Of a stretch of DNA of 48,054 nt, positions 23,263 to 32,180 are shown piece by piece. The stretch covers positions 1-48,054 of the forward strand of contig NZ_BARG01000051.1 of NCBI RefSeq assembly GCF_000376565.1, given 5' to 3'. The DNA comes from Streptomyces hokutonensis (GTDB lineage Bacteria > Actinomycetota > Actinomycetes > Streptomycetales > Streptomycetaceae). The notes below the pieces were generated by a model, which searched no databases, was not told the origin of the DNA, and worked only from the letters and a program-made list of their open reading frames with translations. The translations under genes and the position numbers were made by a program. The number at the start of each line of letters is the position of its first letter. Position 1 is the first letter of the stretch.

Positions 23263-24627
23263 TCAGTCGGCGGGCTCGCCGTCGAACTGCTGCTGCTCGA
23301 CGCGGGCTTCGTCCGCCGCCGGGGTGGAGACGCCCGCTGTCGTGGGCTGTCGGTCGAGGCCGAGGACGAGGGGTACCGCCAGCAGGCTGATCGCGGTGAG
23401 GAACACCCAGGGCAGGAGCGCGCCGCCGTCGAGCAGCGAGGTGAGCAGCACCGGTGCGAGGGCGCCGCCGATCGACCAGGACAGCTGGTACACGGCCAGA
23501 TAGCGGCCACGCAGGTGCTCGGGGGCCATCATCACGCTCAGTTCGCTGGTCGGAGGCGAACTGAGGATCTCGGCCACGGTGTACAGGATCATCGCGATCA
23601 GCAGGCCGACGATCACCGCCCAGCCCGGCAGCGCGAGCAGCGAGCCGAAGATGACGAACGCCGCCGCGTTGACCAGCAGGGCCAGCACCAGTACCCGTAC
23701 CGGGCTGCGGGTCTCGATCCAGCGGCTGGCGAGCGTCTGCAGCAGCGCGACCATGGCCGTGTTCAGCACCACGAGCACGCCGACGATCCAGGCGCCGACG
23801 TCGAGATTGTCCGCCGCGTAGACGGCGAGCAGCACCGTGATCACCATGGAGGCGAACACGAAGGAGAGGTTCACCGCGACCAGCCGCAGGTACCGCGTGT
23901 CCCGCAGCACGGTGCGGTAGCCGCCCGGCGGCTGTTCCTCGGAACTCTCGGCCGGCGCGGCGGGCTTCGCCCCGGCGGGGGCGGCGTCGGCCGTCCCGCT
24001 CGTGTCCCCCGCCGGCCGCCAGGTGAGGAAGAGCCATCCGGCGATGGAGAAGGTGACCGCGTTGGCCACCATGACCGCGCGCAGCCCGGTGACGGTTCCG
24101 ATGCTCAGGGCCACTGCCGAGGCGGCGCCGCCGAAGCCGACCCCGGCATTGCGCAGGGCACGGACGAACCCGAACCAGCGGGCCCGCTCGGTGCCGTGTG
24201 CGACCAGCACGGTGAGCGGGCTGCTGCCCATCCAGAAGGCGGTGGAGCCGAGCTGCACCACGAACTGCCACAGCACGATCTGCCAGACCGCGTGGGAGAA
24301 CAGGAAACCCACGAAGCCGGCCACCGAAATCCAGTTGCCCGCCGCGACCACGGCGCGCGGACCGTATTTGTCCAGAAGCGGCCCGACAAAGGGAGGCATC
24401 GGCAGAGCCAGCAGCCGGCCGGCGGTCAGGGCGGCGCCCACGGCGACCAATGACAATGGCGTCGTCTTCACGAAGAAGACAATCGTGAACGCCATCACCA
24501 GCCCGTTTCCCAGGCTGTCGATCAGGTTTGCCGTGACGAATCGGCCTTTTCCCGTGAGGTCGGGCAGACCCCAGGCTGTCTGAATCCGCTGCCATGTCGA
24601 GGGCGCGGGGGAAGGCTGGGACATCAT
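23263..24627 (-). CDS. MFS exporter 2 (12 TM)
   Basis: This 454-residue major facilitator protein has about 12 hydrophobic segments and a hydrophilic central loop rich in Ala/Glu/Ser around residues 205-240. The motif A-like segment FVGPLLDKYGPR occurs after the second segment. It is unrelated in detail to the DHA2 exporter next to it and resembles the smaller MFS proteins often found beside peptide or amino-acid antimetabolite genes. It follows the ATP-grasp-like gene by about 70 bases on the same strand and probably shares its transcript. Two adjacent ATGs (24627 and 24624) could serve as start. Confidence 0.85.
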   Translation of the reverse strand: MMSQPSPAPSTWQRIQTAWGLPDLTGKGRFVTANLIDSLGNGLVMAFTIVFFVKTTPLSLVAVGAALTAGRLLALPMPPFVGPLLDKYGPRAVVAAGNWISVAGFVGFLFSHAVWQIVLWQFVVQLGSTAFWMGSSPLTVLVAHGTERARWFGFVRALRNAGVGFGGAASAVALSIGTVTGLRAVMVANAVTFSIAGWLFLTWRPAGDTSGTADAAPAGAKPAAPAESSEEQPPGGYRTVLRDTRYLRLVAVNLSFVFASMVITVLLAVYAADNLDVGAWIVGVLVVLNTAMVALLQTLASRWIETRSPVRVLVLALLVNAAAFVIFGSLLALPGWAVIVGLLIAMILYTVAEILSSPPTSELSVMMAPEHLRGRYLAVYQLSWSIGGALAPVLLTSLLDGGALLPWVFLTAISLLAVPLVLGLDRQPTTAGVSTPAADEARVEQQQFDGEPAD

Positions 24628-24697
24628 GGCCTCTCTTCGGTCCGGCGACGCGGCGTCGGCGGAAATTTCGCTTTCGTCGGGCGGACGGGCGGACGGT

Positions 24698-26053
24698 TCA
24701 CTTCGGCAGATCGCTCTGATGGAAGACGCCTACGCTCCGCGCATTGGCATTCGCCTTGATCGTGATGATGCTGCCCGCTCCGGCCGGCACCGCTTTGGCA
24801 TACATTCCCGCATAACCATGCGGGGTGTAGAACATTCCATAGGCGGCGTGCCATTCCTCGGTTTCTCCCGATAGCGGATCGACCACGGGCTCTGCCCTGG
24901 GAATCACCCTCTGCTGAACCACGCAGCCCTCTTCCGCGCCGTTCTCCAGCGCCTTCCGCCATTCCGCTTCGGCTGTTTCCCAGCCCACCACGGCACCCAC
25001 TCCGCCACCCCGTGCGTTGACCTTGAGGATCAACTCCTCGCGCCGCTCGAGGCATTCGTCGACGAGGTCGGTGTCGGCCGCCATCGCGTCCTTGCTGAGC
25101 AGCCGGGTCCAGGGCAGCACCCGGTCGACGAGCCGGCACTCGTCCTCGCCCAGGTTCCGCCGCCGCGCCGGGTCCGAGAGCAGTGCCATGCAGCTCTTGT
25201 TGCTGAACAGGTTGCTGGACAGCGGTGTCCAGAGCAGGGTCCCGCCCGCCAGGTGCGCACGCAGCAGTGGCTCGACCAGGTCCCAGCCGCCGGGCTCCTC
25301 GGCTATCTGAGCTGCGACGAAGCAGCGGTAGACCACATCGATCTTCGTGTCCCCGAGGTAGAGGGCGCCGTCCCGCTCGTGCACATCGGTGACCTCGGCC
25401 ACCAGGAGGTCGAGCCCCGCCCACTTCAGCACGGACTGGAAGGTGTGCCAGGTGTCGCCGTAGTCCGCGAGGCCGCCCTGCCATTCCAGCAGGGCCACCA
25501 CCGGTTCGCGGCCGGGTGCCACCGTCGCGCCGAGCTGTCGCAGCGCCTCCACCGCGGCCCGCGCGGGATGGGTGTAGCCGAGCCGGTTCCGGCGCGCGAA
25601 TTCGGCGAAGGCCTCCTTCTCCAGCATCGCTCTGGGGATTTCGCCGGCGAGGTCCCAGCCGCCGACCTCGCTGCCCAGGCCCAACTCCAGAACTTTGAAA
25701 GAAGTTCCGTCGTGGTACATATCCGCGCGGCCGTTATGGACCAGTGGTCCGTCGCCGAGCCGCCGCATCGCCGCCCAGCGGTCGTCGCTGATTCCCAGCA
25801 CCGACCGGAAGGCGTCCAGATCTCCGTCGAACAGCCGCTCCGGCAAGGATGTGAGCATGTTGAGGAGATGGTGAAGGTCGTCGGCGAACTCCCGAATTTC
25901 CCGCTCGGCGACGAAGAACGGCCTGGGCAGATGCTCGCCGCGCCACGGGGCGAGTGTCGGAAACTCGTTGACATGCTGGGCGACTGCGGGCAGACCGCTG
26001 CCCGCTGTGCGGAACTCCCGGTTGTACTGGGCAGTTACCAGCTCCGCCGACAT
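24698..26053 (-). CDS. ATP-grasp-like ligase 1
   Basis: This 451-residue cytoplasmic protein has features of an ATP-grasp fold: SNKSCMALLSD, the Lys/Gly-rich nucleotide loop LILKVNARGGGVGAVVGW near residue 325, QQRVIP (hinge), and a C-terminal acid/Asn segment with ANANARSVGVF. The arrangement recalls ATP-grasp amide ligases found in natural-product gene clusters, but the substrates are unknown. The 3' half of the gene and the flanking spacer are less GC-rich than the rest of the window. It is the first gene of a two-gene operon with MFS exporter 2 and diverges from LuxR2. It might ligate an amino acid onto a pathway product; I do not recognise the exact family. Confidence 0.6.
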   Translation of the reverse strand: MSAELVTAQYNREFRTAGSGLPAVAQHVNEFPTLAPWRGEHLPRPFFVAEREIREFADDLHHLLNMLTSLPERLFDGDLDAFRSVLGISDDRWAAMRRLGDGPLVHNGRADMYHDGTSFKVLELGLGSEVGGWDLAGEIPRAMLEKEAFAEFARRNRLGYTHPARAAVEALRQLGATVAPGREPVVALLEWQGGLADYGDTWHTFQSVLKWAGLDLLVAEVTDVHERDGALYLGDTKIDVVYRCFVAAQIAEEPGGWDLVEPLLRAHLAGGTLLWTPLSSNLFSNKSCMALLSDPARRRNLGEDECRLVDRVLPWTRLLSKDAMAADTDLVDECLERREELILKVNARGGGVGAVVGWETAEAEWRKALENGAEEGCVVQQRVIPRAEPVVDPLSGETEEWHAAYGMFYTPHGYAGMYAKAVPAGAGSIITIKANANARSVGVFHQSDLPK

Positions 26054-26170
26054 GAATACCCCATTCCGCTTGGTGGTGGTCGCTCACTCGGTCCGCATAC
26101 ACCGTTCCCGTGCGAACCGTGGTCAGTCTCAAATATCCGGTCAACTACCTCGGGCAACACGGCACTTGTG

Positions 26171-26178
26171 TGTTAACA
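26171..26178. promoter_or_regulatory. Palindrome TGTTAACA in divergent promoter
   Basis: A perfect eight-base palindrome lies in the A/T-rich 165-base spacer between the ATP-grasp-like gene and LuxR2, 41 bases upstream of the LuxR2 start. It may be an operator or part of a promoter. A CTAC half-site occurs at 26145-26148 without its GTAG mate. Confidence 0.25.
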
Positions 26179-26218
26179 ATAGATTACTTGAAGTCGCGAA
26201 GGGAATGGTTCTGCAACC

Positions 26219-27388
26219 ATGCAGGCACGGTTATGTTCGGCCATGTCACAAGAACGACGAACGCCGGTGGAACGCATCCTGACGACGGGGGAACGGGGAG
26301 CGGGCTCGCTCCTTTTGGTGGAGGGCCCTTCAGGGATCGGGAAGAGCCATCTGCTGACCGCCCTGGTGGACGAGGCCCGGGACCGGGGCTTCCGGATCCC
26401 GCCCGCCCATGTCGTCACGGTCCCGGCCCTGCTGCGGATCTGGCTCGCGCAGGAGGACCGCGGGACGCCCGTCCTGGTCGCTGTCGACGATCTGCACAAG
26501 CTCGACGAAGAGCTGCCGTCCGCGCTGCCCCCGCTCGTCGCCGAGTTCACGTCGGCGCCCGTCGTGTGGGCGCTGGCCCGGCGGACCGGTCGCGGCGGTC
26601 CCGAGGTGGAGCGGGTCTTCGCGCTGCCACCCAGCGAAGCCTCGCTGCCCAACACCCGGGTGAGCCTGGGCCCGTTGTCCGAAAACACCATGCAGGCACT
26701 CGTCACCGCCCTGCTCGGCGCGCCCGCCTCCCCCAGGCTCGCCGCACTCGCCGCCACCGCGAACGGCAACGCCCGGCTGCTCGTCGAGCTGCTGCAGGGT
26801 CTACGCGAGGAGAACTCTCTCGCCGTCGTCGACGGGATGGTCGAAGTGACCTCCACCGGCCTGCCCGAACGGGTGCGCCGGACGGTCCGGTTGCTGCTGG
26901 CCGAGGTCTCGCCGCGCTGCCGGCTGTTCATCCAGCTCGCCGCGCTCAGCGGGCGGGAGTTCGACCTGTGCGAGGTCGCCGAAGTCTTCGAGCAGCCCGC
27001 CGGGATGCTGCTGCCGTCGGTGGAGGAGGCCACCGACGTCGGTGTCATCAGCGGCGTCGGAGATCGGCTCGTTTTCACCCAACCGCTGTTCTGGCAGACG
27101 GTCCTTGAGTCGCTGCCCGAACCGATGCGGGCGGGCCTGCCCTGCGAGCCCGCCCGTCCCCCCGGCCGTGTCAAGGACCTCTCCTGGCCGGCCAGCCTGG
27201 GGGAGACCGATCTGCTGATCGCCAACCTGGTCAGCCACGGTCTCACCAACAGTCAGATCGCCACCCGGATCAACCGGTCCCCGCACACGGTCAGTTACCA
27301 CCTGCGGAAAATGTTCGGCACACTCGGCATCCGGTCCCGCAGCGAGCTCGCGGGCACGGTCCGGCAGAGACTACGGGAGTCGCCATGA
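26219..27388 (+). CDS. LuxR2: short ATPase-LuxR regulator
   Basis: This 389-residue regulator has the same architecture as LuxR1. Its P-loop is GPSGIGKS at residues 36-43, Walker B is in VLVAVDDLHKLD (about residue 80), and a C-terminal LuxR helix-turn-helix contains VSHGLTNSQIATRI and SPHTVSYHLRKMFGTLGI. LuxR1 and LuxR2 share the helix-turn-helix style and may be paralogous pathway regulators. If translation begins at ATG 26219, codon 5 is TTA (26231-26233), implying bldA control; starts at 26243 or 26258 would exclude it. No strong Shine-Dalgarno sequence decides between them. The stop overlaps the next ATG (27385), coupling it to the FemAB-like gene. Confidence 0.85.
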   Translation: MQARLCSAMSQERRTPVERILTTGERGAGSLLLVEGPSGIGKSHLLTALVDEARDRGFRIPPAHVVTVPALLRIWLAQEDRGTPVLVAVDDLHKLDEELPSALPPLVAEFTSAPVVWALARRTGRGGPEVERVFALPPSEASLPNTRVSLGPLSENTMQALVTALLGAPASPRLAALAATANGNARLLVELLQGLREENSLAVVDGMVEVTSTGLPERVRRTVRLLLAEVSPRCRLFIQLAALSGREFDLCEVAEVFEQPAGMLLPSVEEATDVGVISGVGDRLVFTQPLFWQTVLESLPEPMRAGLPCEPARPPGRVKDLSWPASLGETDLLIANLVSHGLTNSQIATRINRSPHTVSYHLRKMFGTLGIRSRSELAGTVRQRLRESP

Positions 27389-28533
27389 GCGCCACGACGG
27401 ACTGCTTCGCCGACGCCACGGGCGGAGTCCCGGACGCCGAGTGGGACCGGCTCGCCGGCGACAGGTTCTACTCGTCGGCGCTGTGGCTGAGGCTGTGCGC
27501 CATGGCACCCGGGTCGGTCTCCGGAGGCGTGCGGGCGGCCACCTCCGGGGGCGGCCGGGCCGCGATCCCGGTGGCCGCGGTGCGCGACGAGCCCAACCCG
27601 CATCTGCGCTGGCACGACATCCTGACCGCGCGCGGCCTGCCGAGCCCCGCACCCGAGGGCATCCTCGTCGGCCAGCGCCGGGGCTACCTGGCGCACATCC
27701 TGGCCGGCGAGGGCGATGACCCGACCGCGGCGGCCGCCGCGGTGCTCGACGCGGTGCGCGCGCTGCGGTCGCCGTTGCACGACGACCCGAAGATCGCCCG
27801 GGTGGCGATGTACCTGACCACCCCGGACGTCGTCGCGCTGCGCGAGGCGGGGGTGCGGACCGCGCCGGTGGCGCTGAAGACCGACGCCTGGATCGAGATA
27901 CCGCCCGGCGGCTGGGATGCCTGGATGGAGTCGCTGTCACCGCACCGGGCCCGCCGGATCCGCAGCGAGGTACGGAAGTTCGAGAAGGCCGGATACGAGG
28001 TGCGGCACAGCACGCTCGCCGAGTCCTGGCAGGACGTCGCCCGGCTGCTGGCCCGCACGGAACTGCGCTACGGCAGGAGCGTGGACGTGGCTCCGATGGC
28101 CGAGTCCTTCCGCAGACAGGGCGAACTCGCCGGGTCGCGCGCCGAGGTGGTGCTGTGCTCCCGCCCGGGGGAGCCGCCCATCGGGTTCTGCCTGTACTAC
28201 CGCTGGGGCGACACCGTGTACCTGCGGGCGATCGGCTTCGACTACGACAGACTCGGCTCCGCCGCCGAGTACTTCAACCTCACCTACTACATGCCGGCCC
28301 GGATCCCCGGAGTGCGCCGGCTGCACGCCGGCACCGAGACCGCCGAGGGCAAGGCGCTGCGCGGCGCGTCGCTGCGGCCGCTGTGGCTGCTCGACCTGAC
28401 CGAGGACAGTCCGCTGGCCGGATACGACGAGGAGATCCGGCAGCACAACCGGTCCCTGCTGACCCGGCTGCGGGACTCCTCTCCCGCGGTCGCCGGCGCC
28501 CTGGAGGACGAACTCTGGGAGCCCTACTGCTGA
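27385..28533 (+). CDS. FemAB/GNAT-like acyltransferase
   Basis: This 382-residue protein is built like two GNAT-related halves, as in the FemAB/BioF2-like (peptidoglycan biosynthesis/recognition) families. Recognisable parts are the basic helix HRARRIRSEVRKFEKAGY near residue 190 and the C-terminal core GFCLYYRWGDTVYLRAIGFDY, followed by FNLTYYMPARI. Some relatives transfer amino acids from tRNA to peptides or amino sugars and occur in natural-product clusters; others are uncharacterised. It is coupled to LuxR2 by an ATGA overlap. Its last ten bases overlap, tail to tail, the end of the molybdenum hydroxylase gene. The substrate cannot be predicted. Confidence 0.6.
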   Translation: MSATTDCFADATGGVPDAEWDRLAGDRFYSSALWLRLCAMAPGSVSGGVRAATSGGGRAAIPVAAVRDEPNPHLRWHDILTARGLPSPAPEGILVGQRRGYLAHILAGEGDDPTAAAAAVLDAVRALRSPLHDDPKIARVAMYLTTPDVVALREAGVRTAPVALKTDAWIEIPPGGWDAWMESLSPHRARRIRSEVRKFEKAGYEVRHSTLAESWQDVARLLARTELRYGRSVDVAPMAESFRRQGELAGSRAEVVLCSRPGEPPIGFCLYYRWGDTVYLRAIGFDYDRLGSAAEYFNLTYYMPARIPGVRRLHAGTETAEGKALRGASLRPLWLLDLTEDSPLAGYDEEIRQHNRSLLTRLRDSSPAVAGALEDELWEPYC

Positions 28534-30776
28534 GCGGGGTCCGGCAGGCCGGCCAGGAGGTGGTCGGGGCGGATCGGGACCCGGTCGAGGTCGATCCCGG
28601 TGGCGGCCCTGACCGCCGCGGCCACGGCGGGTGTCGCCGAGATCGACGGCAGCTCGCCTATCCCGCGCAGACCGTACGGCGCATGCGGATCGGCCCGCTC
28701 CAGGATCTCCACCCGCACCGGCGGCACGTCCGCCATCGTGGGCAGCAGATAGCCGGCGAACGACGGATTGAGCACCCGCCCGCCGTCCAGCTCGATCTCC
28801 TCCAGCAGCGCCAGACCGACGCCCTGGACGGTGCCGCCCCGGAGCTGGCCGGCGACGGCCTCCGGGTTGATCGCCCTGCCGACGTCCTGCGCGATGGCGA
28901 GGTCGATCACCTTCACCAGGCCCAGCTCCCGGTCGACCTCCACGACGGCCCGGTGCGCGGCGAAGCCGAACTGCATGCTGGAGTTCCCCTGCCCGGTCTC
29001 CGGGTCCAGGGGGAAGGTCTTGCGGTGGTGGAACTCCGCGGTCCGCTCGATCACCCGGCCGCCGAGCAGAGCGGCCAGCCGGGCCACCGGCCGGCCCGCG
29101 TCGTCGACGACCGCACCCTCGTGCAACTGCCAGGACGGTGACGGGAGTTCGGCACCGGACTCGTGAAGGAGGGCGAGGACGTCCGCACGGACCCGGCGGC
29201 AGGCCTCCCGGACCGCGCCACCGGTGACGTACGTCTGCCGGGAGGCCGAGCTGGGGCCGGCCGTGCCGAACCTGGAGTCCTCCTGGCGGACCTCGATCCG
29301 GTGGACGCCCAGTTCGGTGGCGACGATCTGGCGCTGGATGCCGACGACCCCCTGCCCGACCTCGGCCGCCGCCGAGGAGACCGTGGCCAGCAGCGCCCCG
29401 TCGACGACCTCGAGCCGTACGCGGGCCGTCGAGTAGTCGTCGAACCCCTCCGAGAAACCGATGTTCTTCAGACAGGCCGCGTAGCCGACACCGCGGGCCA
29501 CATGGGCGGGCTGTGCGGGGTCGGCGGCGGGCAGCGGCAGCCCGCGCAGCCGTTCCAGCAGTTCGGCGACCGGCGCCGGGCTGTCGAGGACCTGGCCGGT
29601 CGGCAGGCTCGCGCCCTCCCGCAGCGCGTTGCGCTGCCGGAACTCCACCGGATGCATGCCGAGTGCCGCGGCGAGCCGGTCCATCTGGCTCTCGTAGGCG
29701 AAACACGGCTGTACGGTGCCGAATCCGCGCATCGCGCCACAGGGCGGATTGTTCGTGTACACGGCGCGGGCGTCCACCTGGACATGGGGAACGGCGTAGG
29801 GGCCGACGGCGTGGGTCGCCGCGTTGCCCGCTATCGCCGGTGAACTGGACGCGTAGGCCCCGCCGTCCAGGACGATGTCGGCCCTGACGTACAGCAGCCT
29901 GCCGTCGGAGGTGGCGCCGTGCTCGTAGTGCAGCTCTGCGGGATGGCGGTGGACATGGCCGAAGAACGACTCCGTGCGCGTGTAGACCATCTTGACCGGA
30001 CGGTTCAGGCGCAGCGCCAGCAGACAGGCGTGCACATGCAGCGACAGATCCTCGCGCGCGCCGAACGCGCCGCCCACGCCCGCGTGTTTCAGCACCACCT
30101 TGTCCGGGGGCAGACCGAGGCAGAGGGCCACCTGTTCCTGGTCGACGTGCAACCACTGGGTGGCGATGTGGAGTTCGACGCCGCCGTCACCGGTGGGGAC
30201 CGCGAGGCCGGACTCCGTGCCCAGGAAGGCCTGGTCCTGCATGCCGAGGGAGTAACTGCCGCGGACCACGACATCGGCGGCGGGCAGTTCCCCGGACTGT
30301 GCGGCGCCGCGCCGGATGCGGGTGTGCGCGACCAGGTTGCCGTCCGGGTGCACGGGGTCGGAGGCCGCGTCGAGTGCCGTGGCGGCGTCGGTGACCGGTG
30401 GCCGGACGTCGTAGTCGACGTGGACCAGTCCGGCCGCCGCCCGTGCCGTCTCCAGGTCGACGGCCGCGACGACCGCCACCGCCTCGCCGTGGTGGCGCAC
30501 CCGGTCCTCCGCGAGCACGGGCTGGTCGACCTTCATCTGGCCGAACAGCTTGCGGCCCGGGATGTCGGCGTGGGTGATGACGTCGAGCACTCCGGGGAAC
30601 TTCAGTGCGGCCGTCGTGTCGATGGAGCGGATCAGCGCGCTCGGGTGCGGGCTGCGCAGGGTCGCGGCCCACACCATGTCCTCGGCGGACAGGTCGGAGG
30701 AGTAGACGAAGGTCCCGCTCACCTTGGCCGGCCCGTCCGTCCGGGCCGGACTGGTGCCGATGCCCTGCGCGGTCAC
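28524..30776 (-). CDS. Xanthine dehydrogenase-type molybdenum hydroxylase, large subunit
   Basis: This 750-residue molybdopterin-binding subunit is of standard length. Visible cofactor motifs are GGAFGARED, AMRGFGTVQ, EVGQGVVGIQRQ and the C-terminal GIGELPS, whose Glu is the expected active-site base. It hydroxylates or oxidises N-heterocycles using Mo-cofactor. The GTG at 30776 overlaps the stop of the iron-sulfur subunit (GTGA). It is the last gene of a three-gene operon that diverges from the GTP cyclohydrolase operon. It could be the ordinary purine-degrading enzyme, or could act on the GTP-derived heterocycle predicted for that operon. Confidence 0.9.
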   Translation of the reverse strand: MTAQGIGTSPARTDGPAKVSGTFVYSSDLSAEDMVWAATLRSPHPSALIRSIDTTAALKFPGVLDVITHADIPGRKLFGQMKVDQPVLAEDRVRHHGEAVAVVAAVDLETARAAAGLVHVDYDVRPPVTDAATALDAASDPVHPDGNLVAHTRIRRGAAQSGELPAADVVVRGSYSLGMQDQAFLGTESGLAVPTGDGGVELHIATQWLHVDQEQVALCLGLPPDKVVLKHAGVGGAFGAREDLSLHVHACLLALRLNRPVKMVYTRTESFFGHVHRHPAELHYEHGATSDGRLLYVRADIVLDGGAYASSSPAIAGNAATHAVGPYAVPHVQVDARAVYTNNPPCGAMRGFGTVQPCFAYESQMDRLAAALGMHPVEFRQRNALREGASLPTGQVLDSPAPVAELLERLRGLPLPAADPAQPAHVARGVGYAACLKNIGFSEGFDDYSTARVRLEVVDGALLATVSSAAAEVGQGVVGIQRQIVATELGVHRIEVRQEDSRFGTAGPSSASRQTYVTGGAVREACRRVRADVLALLHESGAELPSPSWQLHEGAVVDDAGRPVARLAALLGGRVIERTAEFHHRKTFPLDPETGQGNSSMQFGFAAHRAVVEVDRELGLVKVIDLAIAQDVGRAINPEAVAGQLRGGTVQGVGLALLEEIELDGGRVLNPSFAGYLLPTMADVPPVRVEILERADPHAPYGLRGIGELPSISATPAVAAAVRAATGIDLDRVPIRPDHLLAGLPDPAQQ

Positions 30777-31324
30777 GGCCGCCCCACCTCCGGGGAGGCC
30801 GGGCCGGCCATGCGCTCGGCCGCGAGCAGGACCGCCTCGACGATCTGCTGGTAGCCCGTGCAGCGGCAGAGGTTTCCGGCCATCTCCCGGCGCACCTCCG
30901 CGTCGGAGGGACGGGGCAGCCGTTCCAGCAGGTCCGTGGCCGTCACCACCATGCCCGGGGTGCAGAAGCCGCACTGGACCGCGCCCGTGTCGAGGAACGC
31001 CTGCTGTACGGGGTGCAGCGCGCCGGAGGTTCCGGGCACCCGTGAGGCGCCGGACGTTTCGAGCGGTCCGGCCGTGTCGGAGGCCAGGCCCTCCACGGTC
31101 CGCACCGAGCAGCCGTCGGCCTGGGCCGAGAGGACCAGGCACGAGTTGACCAGGACGCCGTCGAGCCAGACCGCGCAGGAGCCGCATTCGCCCTGTTCGC
31201 AGGCGTTCTTCGGGCCGATCAGACCGAGCCGCTCGCGCAGCAGGAAGAGCAGGCTCTCACCTGGCCCGTCCTCGTCGTCGAGGCGGTCATGGGTCTTGCC
31301 GTTGACCGTCACGGTGATGTCCAT
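30773..31324 (-). CDS. Molybdenum hydroxylase, 2Fe-2S subunit
   Basis: This 183-residue electron-transfer subunit has two iron-sulfur sites. The plant-type ferredoxin cluster is CEQGECGSCAVWLDGVLVNSC near residues 42-62, and the helical-domain cluster is in CGFCTPGM plus NLCRCTGYQQI. It passes electrons from the molybdenum centre to FAD. The ATG at 31324 has GGAAGGA upstream and lies inside the 3' end of the FAD subunit (38-base overlap). The stop overlaps the GTG of the large subunit. Confidence 0.92.
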   Translation of the reverse strand: MDITVTVNGKTHDRLDDEDGPGESLLFLLRERLGLIGPKNACEQGECGSCAVWLDGVLVNSCLVLSAQADGCSVRTVEGLASDTAGPLETSGASRVPGTSGALHPVQQAFLDTGAVQCGFCTPGMVVTATDLLERLPRPSDAEVRREMAGNLCRCTGYQQIVEAVLLAAERMAGPASPEVGRP

Positions 31325-32180
31325 CGTGTCCTTCCGCGAGGAACATGGCCCAGGCCTGGGTGAGGTTTCGGGCGGCGAGTACGGCGAGGGCCCGGCGCCG
31401 GTAGCCGGCCTCGGCGCCCTCCTCGACCGGGGTGGTGGCGGTGGCGGCGAGTCGGCCGAACTCGGCGACGAGAGCCGCCGGAAGCGTCCCGGCGCCGTAC
31501 AACACCCTTGATTCTTCGATCAGTTGCTCGGCGGCGAGGAGCCGAACCGGAGCTGCCCCGTAGGCGCCCACGGCCGCGCGGATCCTGCGCTGCCCGCGGT
31601 CGAGGGTGAGGGCGAAGGAGCACAGCGACTTCACCAGCCCCTGCCGGCGGCCGATCTTCTGGAACCGCTGCGGTCCGGCTGCCAGCGGCACCCGTACGGC
31701 CGTGATCAGCTCGTCCGCGCCGAGGACGGTCCCGCCCCCGTCGCGGTAGAAGCCGTCGGCGGGCACCCACCGGCTGCCCCGCACCGAACTCAGCTCGACG
31801 TCGGCGCCCGCGGCCAGCAGCATCGGATGCAGATCGCCCGCCGGGGAGGCCGTGCCGAGATTGCCGCCGATCGTGCCCCGGTTGCGCACCTGGCGTGACC
31901 CGACGGAGCCGGCGGCCAGGGCGAGACCCGGCAGCTGGCGGTGCAGCCGCTCGGCGACCGTGGTGTGGCACACGCGGGGCCCGCAGTGGACCGAGTCCGG
32001 CCCGATGCGGTACCGCTCCGAGCCGGAGACCCTGCTCAGGTCGAGCAGCACCTCGGGTCTGAAGTGCCGCAGCTTCATCGCCACCATCACGTCCGTGCCG
32101 CCGGCGACGGGTGTGGCGCCGGGCAGTTCGGAGCGTGCGGCCAGCGCCTCGTGCCAGCTCTGCGGCCGTAGCACCTGCAC
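31287..32180 (-). CDS. Molybdenum hydroxylase, FAD-binding subunit
   Basis: This 297-residue protein belongs to the CoxM/XdhB type FAD-binding family. Motifs are PVAGGTDVMVAMK near residues 23-35 and RNRGTIGGNLGTASPAGDLHP near 99-119, both FAD contacts. It is the first gene of the operon. The GTG at 32180 is preceded by an AGGGGGAA ribosome binding site. Order FAD, Fe-S, Mo is typical of streptomycete xanthine dehydrogenase operons. Confidence 0.92.
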   Translation of the reverse strand: MQVLRPQSWHEALAARSELPGATPVAGGTDVMVAMKLRHFRPEVLLDLSRVSGSERYRIGPDSVHCGPRVCHTTVAERLHRQLPGLALAAGSVGSRQVRNRGTIGGNLGTASPAGDLHPMLLAAGADVELSSVRGSRWVPADGFYRDGGGTVLGADELITAVRVPLAAGPQRFQKIGRRQGLVKSLCSFALTLDRGQRRIRAAVGAYGAAPVRLLAAEQLIEESRVLYGAGTLPAALVAEFGRLAATATTPVEEGAEAGYRRRALAVLAARNLTQAWAMFLAEGHDGHHRDGQRQDP

